In this document: positions 1 to 7,800 of the stretch, in pieces
Position numbering within the stretch: position 1 is the first letter of the stretch
Layout of the letters: each line of letters starts with the position of its first letter
Origin: a virus
DNA length: 60,342 bases
IMG/VR virus record: IMGVR_UViG_3300008262_000063
Coordinates: 1 to 60,342 of that record
Direction: 5' to 3' (one strand)
Notes under the pieces: model-generated
Told to the model about the DNA's origin: nothing
Database searches by the model: none
What the model saw: only the letters and a program-made list of their open reading frames with translations
Position numbers and translations under genes: made by a program

Positions 1-318
1 TATGTTGCAGGACGTTTTACTTGGGGAACTATTGATGTTTCTTTCAGAGACCCTATCGGACCTTCAGCATCTCAAGCACTTATGGAATGGGTTCGTTTAC
101 ATGCTGAATCTGTAACAGGTAGGATGGGTTACGCTGCTGGATATAAGAAAAACGTAGATTTAGAGATGTTAGATCCGACTGGTGTTGTTGTTGAAAAATG
201 GATTATGGAAGGATGTTTTCTAACCAATGTATCCTTCAATAGTGTTGCTTACAACTCTGATGCAATTATGACTATCAAAGGTACATTACGTCCAGATCGT
301 TGTATTCTTGTTTATTAA
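1..318 (+). CDS. Tail tube protein, C-terminal part (T4 gp19-like)
   Basis: The reading frame is open from base 1, so the gene starts outside the window and only the last 105 residues are seen. The segment reads TWGTIDVSFRDPIG, then a helix-like stretch, then EKWIMEGCFLTNVSFN and ends with DAIMTIKGTLRPDRCILVY. This beta-rich pattern is that of the C-terminal half of T4-type tail tube monomers, which stack as hexamers to form the inner tube of a contractile tail. An internal ATG at 82 gives a shorter frame but is not the true start, because coding sense continues upstream of it. Its position just before hub-assembly, tape-measure and baseplate genes fits. The family call comes from motif resemblance and context. 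Confidence 0.75.
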   Translation, partial: YVAGRFTWGTIDVSFRDPIGPSASQALMEWVRLHAESVTGRMGYAAGYKKNVDLEMLDPTGVVVEKWIMEGCFLTNVSFNSVAYNSDAIMTIKGTLRPDRCILVY

Positions 319-355
319 TTTTGTATATCCTTTACAACCAAAAATAATATCCATA

Positions 356-363
356 TATTTATA
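356..363 (+). promoter_or_regulatory. TATTTATA box upstream of homing endonuclease gene
   Basis: A TATTTATA octamer lies 17 bases before the ATG at 381, in an AT-rich spacer. It is one of about a dozen such boxes found 4-38 bases before gene starts in this window. The promoter role is inferred from recurrence only. Confidence 0.4.
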
Positions 364-380
364 TGTAAAAATATAGATAT

Positions 381-1973
381 ATGGATTTTCAATTTTTTAT
401 AACTAACAATAGTTCTGGATTTAAAACAAAAGAAAAATGGTTATCCTATAACCATCCTGAATTGTATAATAAAATTATTGAATATTCATCTAAAATTAAC
501 TTGGAACTTTCTTTTAAAGAAAAGATTTGGTTCTATTATAATAATTTAAAAGAAAGACCAAAATGTGTTTCTTGTGGGGGTGATATAAAGTTTAGAGAAA
601 GGTTTGATAAACCATATGGTGAATTTTGTTCTTTAACTTGTATTAACACAAATAAAGAAGAAATGGTTAAAAGACAAAGTAAAACATTAAAACAAAAATA
701 TGGTGTTGATTTTTTTCCTCAACATGATGATTTTATTAAAAAACAACGAAAGACAAAACTAGAAAAATATGGGGATGAAAATTTTAATAATCCTCAAAAA
801 AATAAGGAAACTAAATTACTAAAATATGGTAATCCTGTATTTAACAATTTTGAAAAATATAAAGATACTTGTATCTTAAAATATGGGACGGACAACTATA
901 GTAAATCAAACAACTACTCAAAAAAAATAAAAGAAAAATTCAAACATCTTTACCCTGAATTGGAATTTAAAAAGATTGAAAAAGAATTTGTTGAGATAAA
1001 GTGTTGTGATTGTGGAGAGTCTACTGATATATCCAAACAACTATTATATGAGAGATATAAACGTAATTATGTTATATGTACAAAATGTAACCCAATAGGA
1101 CATAAAAGTAGAAGTGGACATGAAAAAGAGATATGTGAATTTCTAGCAGAAAATAATATTGAGTTTGTAACTAACAAAAAATTTAATAATAGTAAAACAG
1201 AAATTGATATTTTTATACCTGACTTCAATTTAGGAATCGAAGTTAATGGTGTGTATTGGCACAATGAGTTATTTAAAAATTCAAATTATCATCTTGATAA
1301 GACATTAAGGTCAGAAAAAGAAAATATAACTTTGATTCATGTTTTTGAGGATGAATGGATATATAAAAAAGATATTGTTAAATCTATTATAAAAAATAGA
1401 TTAAAACTAAATGGTAAAACAATATATGGTAGAAAGTGTGAAATTAGAGAATTAGATACAAAAACTACACAAGATTTTTTAAACCAAAACCATATACAGG
1501 GTAATGTAAATTCTAAATACAGAATAGGATTATTTTATGAAAATCAATTAGTTTCAGTTATGACATTTGGAAATGGTAGAATAATGATGGGTGGTAAAAG
1601 TAATGAGTTTGAATTAACCAGATTTTGTAATTTGATAAATTATAATATTATTGGATCAGCCTCTAAATTACTTAATTTTTTTATTAAAAAATATGTACCA
1701 CAAAAGATTGTATCATATTCTGACGTTAGATTATTTAATGGGGAATTATATAAAAAATTAAATTTTAATAAAATACATCAATCCAAACCGAATTACTGGT
1801 ATGTTATTGATGACATCAGACATAACAGATTTAATTTTAGAAAATCCATATTAGTTAAACATGGATTTGATAAGAATAAAACAGAAAAGGAAATAATGTT
1901 TGAAAGAAAAATATATCGAATATATGATTGTGGTAATATTAGATGGGAATTAACACCAAGTTATGGATTATAG
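381..1973 (+). CDS. Free-standing homing endonuclease, EDxHD/Vsr-like with zinc fingers
   Basis: This is a 530-residue nuclease, likely a selfish intron-less homing endonuclease. An N-terminal Cys4 finger (C62xxC65, C83, C87) is followed by four repeats of a KYG motif about 20 residues apart (near residues 107, 130, 149, 168), which occur in phage homing enzymes. A second CxxC pair follows (C208/C211 with C233/C236). The nuclease core is E274-I-D276, then IPDF, then IEVNGVYWH with E287 and H294, matching the PD-(D/E)XK/Vsr-like EDxHD arrangement. The C-terminal half (residues about 340-530) is probably DNA-binding or acetyltransferase-like, but I do not recognise it firmly. The gene interrupts the tail tube to baseplate order and is even more AT-rich than its neighbours, both expected of a mobile gene. 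Vsr-like repair function is a less likely alternative. Confidence 0.8.
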   Translation: MDFQFFITNNSSGFKTKEKWLSYNHPELYNKIIEYSSKINLELSFKEKIWFYYNNLKERPKCVSCGGDIKFRERFDKPYGEFCSLTCINTNKEEMVKRQSKTLKQKYGVDFFPQHDDFIKKQRKTKLEKYGDENFNNPQKNKETKLLKYGNPVFNNFEKYKDTCILKYGTDNYSKSNNYSKKIKEKFKHLYPELEFKKIEKEFVEIKCCDCGESTDISKQLLYERYKRNYVICTKCNPIGHKSRSGHEKEICEFLAENNIEFVTNKKFNNSKTEIDIFIPDFNLGIEVNGVYWHNELFKNSNYHLDKTLRSEKENITLIHVFEDEWIYKKDIVKSIIKNRLKLNGKTIYGRKCEIRELDTKTTQDFLNQNHIQGNVNSKYRIGLFYENQLVSVMTFGNGRIMMGGKSNEFELTRFCNLINYNIIGSASKLLNFFIKKYVPQKIVSYSDVRLFNGELYKKLNFNKIHQSKPNYWYVIDDIRHNRFNFRKSILVKHGFDKNKTEKEIMFERKIYRIYDCGNIRWELTPSYGL

Positions 1974-1997
1974 TTTAGTTTTTTATAAAACTAACTA
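1971..1997 (+). terminator. Possible weak hairpin after homing endonuclease gene
   Basis: Starting at the stop codon, arms TAGTTTAGTTTT and AAAACTAACTA can pair with one bulged T around a short loop. No clean T tract follows, only an AT-rich spacer. It may isolate transcription of the mobile gene, but the signal is weak. Confidence 0.25.
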
Positions 1998-2016
1998 TTA
2001 TTTAAAATAAAAAACT

Positions 2017-2775
2017 ATGGATTCCAATTTATTTAATGCCGCTACCGAAAACTTTAATCTTCCCCATGATGTAGTCCCATTACCAACTGGAGGTATATTT
2101 TATAAAAATAAAAAAAAATCAGTTAAGGTTGGGTATTTGACCGCACATGATGAAAATATATTAATTGGTGCAACTCAAAACTCAAATCAAAATATTATCT
2201 TAACATTATTAAGAAGTAAAATATATGAACATGATTTAAGACCTGAAGAATTATTGGAAGGTGATATAGAAGCAATTCTTATTTATTTAAGAAATACATC
2301 TTTTGGTCCTGAATATGTGGTTAATGTGATTGACCCAAAAACTAACAAAAGTTTTGAAACAACAATCGTTTTGGACGAACTTAACATTAAAAAAACACAA
2401 TTCACTCCTGATGAAAATGGAATGTTTACAACAATGTTACCTCGTTCAGGAAATACTGTTAAGTTAAGACCATTAACATATTCTGAGATTTTGGACATTG
2501 ATAAGATGTCTGAACAATACCCTGTTGGTAGGGTAGCTCCAACGGTTACGTGGAGATTAAATAAAATGATTCAAGAGGTTGATGGAATTGCTGATAGAGA
2601 AAAAATTGCATCCTTTATTGAAACATTACCAATATTAGATTCAAAATATATTAGAAACTTTGTAAGAGACAATCAACCATCATTAGATTTAGAAAAAACA
2701 GTTATAGCCCCGTCAGGAGAAAAGGTATCTTTCAAGATTACCTTTGGGGTGGAGTTTTTTCGCCCTTTCTTCTAG
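2017..2775 (+). CDS. Baseplate hub / tail assembly chaperone, T4 gp26-like
   Basis: This 252-residue protein resembles the T4 baseplate gp26 family. It begins with DVVPLPTGGIFYKNKKKSV, a hallmark opening of that family (a PLPS/TGG-like turn followed by a basic stretch). It then has helical segments and the TMLPRSGNTVKLRPLTYSEI region. It ends TFGVEFFRPFF followed by TAG, close to where gp26-like proteins end. In T4-type phages gp26 and gp51 help assemble the central baseplate hub. The next short frame at 2786-2923 looks like gp51 and is open upstream to 2708 in the +1 frame, overlapping this gene, so part of the product may be made as a longer +1 fusion. Length fits T4 gp26 (about 210-250 residues). 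Homology is inferred from motifs and the tape measure next door. Confidence 0.65.
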   Translation: MDSNLFNAATENFNLPHDVVPLPTGGIFYKNKKKSVKVGYLTAHDENILIGATQNSNQNIILTLLRSKIYEHDLRPEELLEGDIEAILIYLRNTSFGPEYVVNVIDPKTNKSFETTIVLDELNIKKTQFTPDENGMFTTMLPRSGNTVKLRPLTYSEILDIDKMSEQYPVGRVAPTVTWRLNKMIQEVDGIADREKIASFIETLPILDSKYIRNFVRDNQPSLDLEKTVIAPSGEKVSFKITFGVEFFRPFF

Positions 2776-2785
2776 TTATAGACAG

Positions 2786-2923
2786 ATGATGATAGATGAG
2801 TACTTTGCATTAGGAAAATTTATTGGAACCTCATATTCAGATTTTTTGATAATGCCAACATATTTTAGGAAATATCTGATAAATAAAATAATCGAAGTTA
2901 ATAGTCCCCCTGACAATAAATAA
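2786..2923 (+). CDS. Short gp51-like hub assembly segment, possibly frameshift-expressed
   Basis: A 45-residue frame beginning MMIDEYFALGKFIGTSYSDF and ending SPPDNK. The pattern of a long helix, then SDFLIMP, then YFRKYLINKIIE resembles the C-terminal helices of small phage tail-assembly chaperones (T4 gp51, or the T part of lambda G-T). The frame is open upstream without a stop back to 2708, overlapping the preceding gene by 68 bases in the +1 frame and adding residues such as FFALSSSYRQ. It could be translated from the ATG at 2786 or 2789, or as a +1 frameshift extension of the gp26-like protein. An earlier sequencing indel would also create this picture. It sits directly before the tape measure, the usual place for such chaperones. 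Confidence 0.5.
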   Translation: MMIDEYFALGKFIGTSYSDFLIMPTYFRKYLINKIIEVNSPPDNK

Positions 2924-2943
2924 TTGTTGGGGGTATTTATTTT
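2906..2943 (+). terminator. GC-rich hairpin terminator before tape measure gene
   Basis: CCCCC at 2906-2910 pairs with GGGGG at 2929-2933, extended by ACAA/TTGT with a small asymmetry, and is followed by TATTTATTTTA. In this AT-rich sequence such a GC stem stands out. The stem covers the end of the gp51-like frame. Confidence 0.5.
2934..2941 (+). promoter_or_regulatory. TATTTATT box upstream of tape measure gene
   Basis: TATTTATT lies 20 bases before the ATG at 2962, immediately after the hairpin stem. It belongs to the recurrent set of start-proximal boxes. An ATG at 2952 is out of frame with the gene. Confidence 0.4.
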
Positions 2944-2961
2944 ATATTAAAATGAATCAAA

Positions 2962-4779
2962 ATGGGAAAATCTAGTGGATTAAGTCAGTTAACAAGTGCT
3001 TTACAAGCGGCGTCAAAAGCCGCTGATGGATTTAAAAATTCCATAATGGGAATGGAAGATAATGCTATAGCAATTGCAAAACAATTCGGACAAGGACGAG
3101 AAAATATTACAAATATAAAAGCCGGTTTAGCGGACGCTTCCGATAGTTTGGTTAAAGTTGGGGTTAATATAAAACAAACTATTGAAGAAGCTGGGAAAAT
3201 ACAAGTTTCCTTTTCAAAAGAAATTGGAAGAAACGCACTTCTAACATCAGAATCTTTTGGACAAATCAAAGCGATGACAGATGTAACTGGTGTTGGTGTA
3301 GACAAACTCACTGCAGGTTTTGCGGATGCTGGTATATCAATTTTGAATTCGGGAAAAGAAATGCAAAAAGTTGTTAATGTGTCTCGGTCTTTGGGTTTGG
3401 ATACACAAGCAGTGTCTGGTATGGTGGTTAAAAATTTAGGTGAAACATCTAAATTTAATTTTCAGGGTGGAGTTGAAGGTATGGCTAAGATGGCGGCACA
3501 GGCTGTTAATTTAAGAATAGATATGTCAACAATCCTATCTAAAGCTGAACAGTTATTTGATCCTGAGAATGCTATTAATATGGCGAGTGCTATGCAGAGA
3601 TTAGGTGTTGCTCAAAGTTCTTTATTAGATCCACTTAGATTAATGGATATGGCACAAAATGACCCTGCTGAGTTACAAAACCAAATTGCTGAAATGAGTA
3701 AGGAATTTGTTAGATTAAATGAAAAAGGACAATTTGAAATTATGCCCGGGGCTAAAAGGCAGATGATGGAAATTTCTAAAGAATTATTTGGTAATACGAC
3801 TCAATTAAGTAAAATGGCTTTAGCGGGTGCTGAGTTAGAAGATAAATTAAGTAAAATAAAATTACCTGAAGATACTTTTACCGAAGAACAAAGAAAATTT
3901 ATCGCAAATATGGCAACCATGGGACCTGGTGGTGAGTATAAATTAAAAGTTGATGGTGAAGATGTTGGTTTGGATAAGGCATTAGATTTATTTACTCAAG
4001 ATAAAGGTAAATTAGATAAGTTTATGGAGGCACAAGCTCCAAAAACTATGGAAGAGTTGGCTAAAGAACAAATTGACATATTCACTAGTATGGCTAACGA
4101 CTTAGATTTTCTTAAAAGTATTGATACACGTTTAGGTATGGTATTAGGTTCAAGTAAAACTGCTGAAAGCATGTTAACTGCGGGTAAAGAATTATCAAGT
4201 GAATTACCTAAGATATTCGGAGAAGAAGAACTTAGTACTAAACAGTTAAGGAAAAAAACTGATGAAGGTTTAACGGGGGTAACTAGTGCTTTAAAGGAAG
4301 GTGATATTGCAGGTGCAGGTAAACAACTCTTGGATAATGTTGGTGGATTTTTAACTTCGTCATTTGAAGGTGTTGTTAGAAGAGGAGAATCAGCAATTAA
4401 GGAAATAGGTGAATTAAAAAATGAAAGTATACAAGCAATTAAAGGTGCTGGAACTGAACTAATAAAAGGATTAACAGGTGTTGATTTAAAAGATAAAGAA
4501 CTTATTGAAAGTAATCAAAAATTAAAAGAGGGTACTGTAAAACCTATGGGTAGTACTGAAGAATTAAAAACAAAAGATAAATCTGAATCGATACCTAAAG
4601 AAGCGTCAACAAATGAAATTAAGTTTACACAACCACTTAAATTAGATATATCAGTATCTGGTGTTTCAGGGTTATCTGAGGATCAAATTAAATCACTCAT
4701 CCAACAAGCCAATTGGGACCAATTACTTTATGATGCAGTACAAAGAGCGGAAAAACAAAAAGTTGGTACACCTAAATAA
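2962..4779 (+). CDS. Tape measure protein (T4 gp29-like position)
   Basis: A 605-residue, largely helical, Ala/Gly/Lys/Glu-rich protein with no cysteine-based or catalytic motif. It opens with SGLSQLTSALQAASKAADGFK, typical of tape measures, and continues with long helices (for example GGVEGMAKMAAQ and MASAMQRLGVAQ). A Lys/Glu-rich linker near residues 515-555 precedes a compact C-terminal segment SGVSGLSEDQIKSLIQQ. Tape measure proteins set the length of the tail tube and are expelled during DNA injection. The length is close to T4 gp29 (about 590 residues). Location after the gp26/gp51-like pair and before very large hub proteins supports the call, though no residue-level homology to gp29 is evident by eye. 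Confidence 0.65.
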   Translation: MGKSSGLSQLTSALQAASKAADGFKNSIMGMEDNAIAIAKQFGQGRENITNIKAGLADASDSLVKVGVNIKQTIEEAGKIQVSFSKEIGRNALLTSESFGQIKAMTDVTGVGVDKLTAGFADAGISILNSGKEMQKVVNVSRSLGLDTQAVSGMVVKNLGETSKFNFQGGVEGMAKMAAQAVNLRIDMSTILSKAEQLFDPENAINMASAMQRLGVAQSSLLDPLRLMDMAQNDPAELQNQIAEMSKEFVRLNEKGQFEIMPGAKRQMMEISKELFGNTTQLSKMALAGAELEDKLSKIKLPEDTFTEEQRKFIANMATMGPGGEYKLKVDGEDVGLDKALDLFTQDKGKLDKFMEAQAPKTMEELAKEQIDIFTSMANDLDFLKSIDTRLGMVLGSSKTAESMLTAGKELSSELPKIFGEEELSTKQLRKKTDEGLTGVTSALKEGDIAGAGKQLLDNVGGFLTSSFEGVVRRGESAIKEIGELKNESIQAIKGAGTELIKGLTGVDLKDKELIESNQKLKEGTVKPMGSTEELKTKDKSESIPKEASTNEIKFTQPLKLDISVSGVSGLSEDQIKSLIQQANWDQLLYDAVQRAEKQKVGTPK

Positions 4780-4793
4780 AAATAAAAAATATC

Positions 4794-4801
4794 TATTTAT
4801 T
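4794..4801 (+). promoter_or_regulatory. TATTTATT box upstream of OmpA-domain tail gene
   Basis: TATTTATT is 10 bases before the ATG at 4812 within the 32-base spacer after the tape measure gene. It belongs to the recurrent box set. Confidence 0.35.
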
Positions 4802-4811
4802 ATAAAAAAGT

Positions 4812-7800
4812 ATGTCAGATAGTTCATTATCATTTATATCTACAGCTAGTTTCAGAAACAGTTTAATGTCTCGTAATTTAGCTCCTTATACATTACAAGG
4901 AGTGTATTCACCCCCTGTGTCTAATACTAATTACCCGACAGTCATAGGAGATTTAAATGTTATTGATTCACCAAATAATTTAATTGGTGATAGCCCGTTT
5001 CCTGATAGATTATATCCATTAAACGAATATGGACCTGAAGGTGGGTATTCTAATACTGTTATAAATAACAAATATCCATTAAGACCAAACAAAGGTGAAT
5101 ATGACCCAAATGACACTGAACTTGATTTGGTTAACGAATTTTATATTGACGCAGCTTATATAGAAAACAGATACGGACCTATTGGTGGTTACATGAGTAT
5201 GGTGGTAATTGATTCTTTGGAAAATAAGAATAAGTTATATACCCCATATTGGAATCCACCGACATTTATTCCGTCTTCTTATTCACCTTATCAGATTTTG
5301 TTATCAAATGATCCAACAGGTTCTTCAGGTTTATTATCTCAGGATTCTTTCATCGTTAAGTTGGGCGCTCAAACATTAAAGAATTTATTACAAGATAGAG
5401 TTGATGTTGAAAATGCTCAAATAAATGGAAGTGCTGGTAGTTTGGACACATTTAGTAATCCTTTGAATTCAACTTTGCTTGTATCAGGTAGACTAGATAC
5501 TACTAATAAAAATTACAAAATTACCATACCTGAACAAGGATTAGGAACATCTCAGTCATTATCTTCAAGGTTATCAGACAATTATTTTCCTGCGTCACCA
5601 ATACCCGGAGATTATTTTATCGAGAGTCCATTTAACGGTGGTTCAAGTGCTCAGATTACAAGTGGTGTAAATGCTTTAAATCAATTAACTGGTGGTGCAT
5701 TGGGTGGGATTCTGAATGTTTTAAGAAATCCATCACAAATATTTTTAGCTAATACGGGTAATGGACAACGTTCCATTCTTTTTGCCAATATAGATTATAA
5801 CAGATACCAACCTCCATACGATAGAAACTTGGGAGCCGCAGTTGCCGTAGGACAATTTGCACTTAACGCTCTTGATGTAACGACAGGTGGTTTTTATGTT
5901 GGTAGTAGAAATGCTGACCCATCAACAATTACCTCACCTCCGAATCAAATTCCTGTTGATGCTTTTGGAAGACAGATTCAGACACCTGTTTATGGACCTT
6001 CTGAATTGGGAATTTTATTTGAAGGTAATGAAAATAAAATAAATTTTGGTTTAGCAGGTAAATCATTTACGGATGGTGGAGGTATTGATGGACAATTTGT
6101 TTGGACATCACCAAAATATAAAGGGAACGCTGGATATAAAGCAACACCTGGTGGGGGTGTTGGATCACTTGATACTGAATTCAATCAAATTAGTTCACAA
6201 TATACTAGTAATGAATCAACAAGTATAACATTCAAACCTTCATCAATATTAGATGCTACACAAAGATTAATTGAATCTGCGGATAATGTTGCTGGTATAA
6301 CAAAATTAAAACATGTTGGAAACGCTATAAATCAAGTGAGTAAGGTTTTCAATGATGGGTATAAAGAAATGACTAAAGGTTCAAGGGTTTTATCATATCA
6401 AGATAATACAAATGGGGGAGAAGCGGGTATTGAATATTGTAGGGTATTTACAAAAGATACTCCATATTACACTTATAATGATTTACAAAAAACTGATGGA
6501 ATAACAACATCAGGAAGAAGATTTGTGAATTCAGTTTTTGATAATACATACAACCTAAACATAGCACCACTAAGAAATCCTGGTTCTACAAATATACTAC
6601 CTAATGAAAAAGGACAATTAGTTGCTAAGAAATATATGTTCTCTTTGGAAAATTTGGCTTGGAGAACTTCAAGTAGGCCTGGACTTACTTATGATGATTT
6701 ACCTGTATGTGAGAGAGGACCTAATGGAGGTAGAGTAATGTGGTTTCCACCTTATGATTTAACATTTAGTGATACTAGTACACCAAACTTTCAACAAACC
6801 AATTTCTTAGGTAGACCTGAACCAATATATACATATAATAATACAACTAGATCAGGTTCTATTAGTTGGAAAATAATTGTGGATCATCCATCAGTTATGA
6901 ATACAATAATTGAGAAACAATTAAAAGGACAACAAAAAGAAAGGATTGATTCTATAATTGATTCATTCTTTGCTGGATGTGTTAAATATGATGTATACGA
7001 ACTTGCTAAAAAGTTTAATATGTTAAAACCATCCGATATCTATGAATATCAAGAAATTTTGAATAACCCTAGATTAACTAGAGAGGAATTAGCGGGTGTT
7101 AATTTTGAAATACAAAAAACTGTAACAATACCAGCACCTATAGGTGGAAGTACAAATGGTCAAGGTGGGGATTCAAATATATCAAATGTTGATAAAAAAA
7201 CATATCAAGACGATCCTGAACAGAAAAATTTTGAAGATAGATATAAAGAATTGGCGTTTTATTTCCATGATGATATACCAGGTCCTCAAACAGGAACTGT
7301 ATCAAATCAACCTTATTCACAAACTTTTGATTCTTATAAATCTTTGATGACAACATATGAAAATACATCAAATTCATTATTTGGGGACACATCACCTTTC
7401 TGTAAAAAAACAGGAACAGTTAAAGTAACCGAAAATGGAAGAACTCAAGTTGATACTGGTAAGTCACATCAACAGTATTGTAATGAAGCTAAAAATGTTA
7501 AACAATTCTTTGATACCATAGTTGAATCAAACTATAATGTAATCTCAAAAAATGAGAAAAATTTTATTGTTGATGCTTATAATATTATTAAGAAGGGAGG
7601 TACTGTAACTATCGAAATGATAGGTTCTGCGTCTGCGTTGGGTAATCAAGATTATAATAAAAATCTTTCTTTAAGAAGGATTGATTCAGTTAAGAAATTT
7701 TTTAAAGAAACAACAATAGGTGACGCTAATTTGGGTAATGAAATTGATAAAAAATTTTTTATAAAATCAGCTCAAGGAGATGGTGAGGATATATCAATAC

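Noticed and set aside
2773-2775. Recoding of TAG as glutamine, as in some large gut phages
   Set aside because: Several genes end sensibly at TAG, and reading through this TAG meets a TGA after seven more codons without giving the gp51-like sequence.
7144-7347. Alternative plus-frame reading frame inside the OmpA-domain gene
   Set aside because: It overlaps a long well-supported gene and has a Lys/Ile-rich composition typical of AT-rich out-of-frame sequence.
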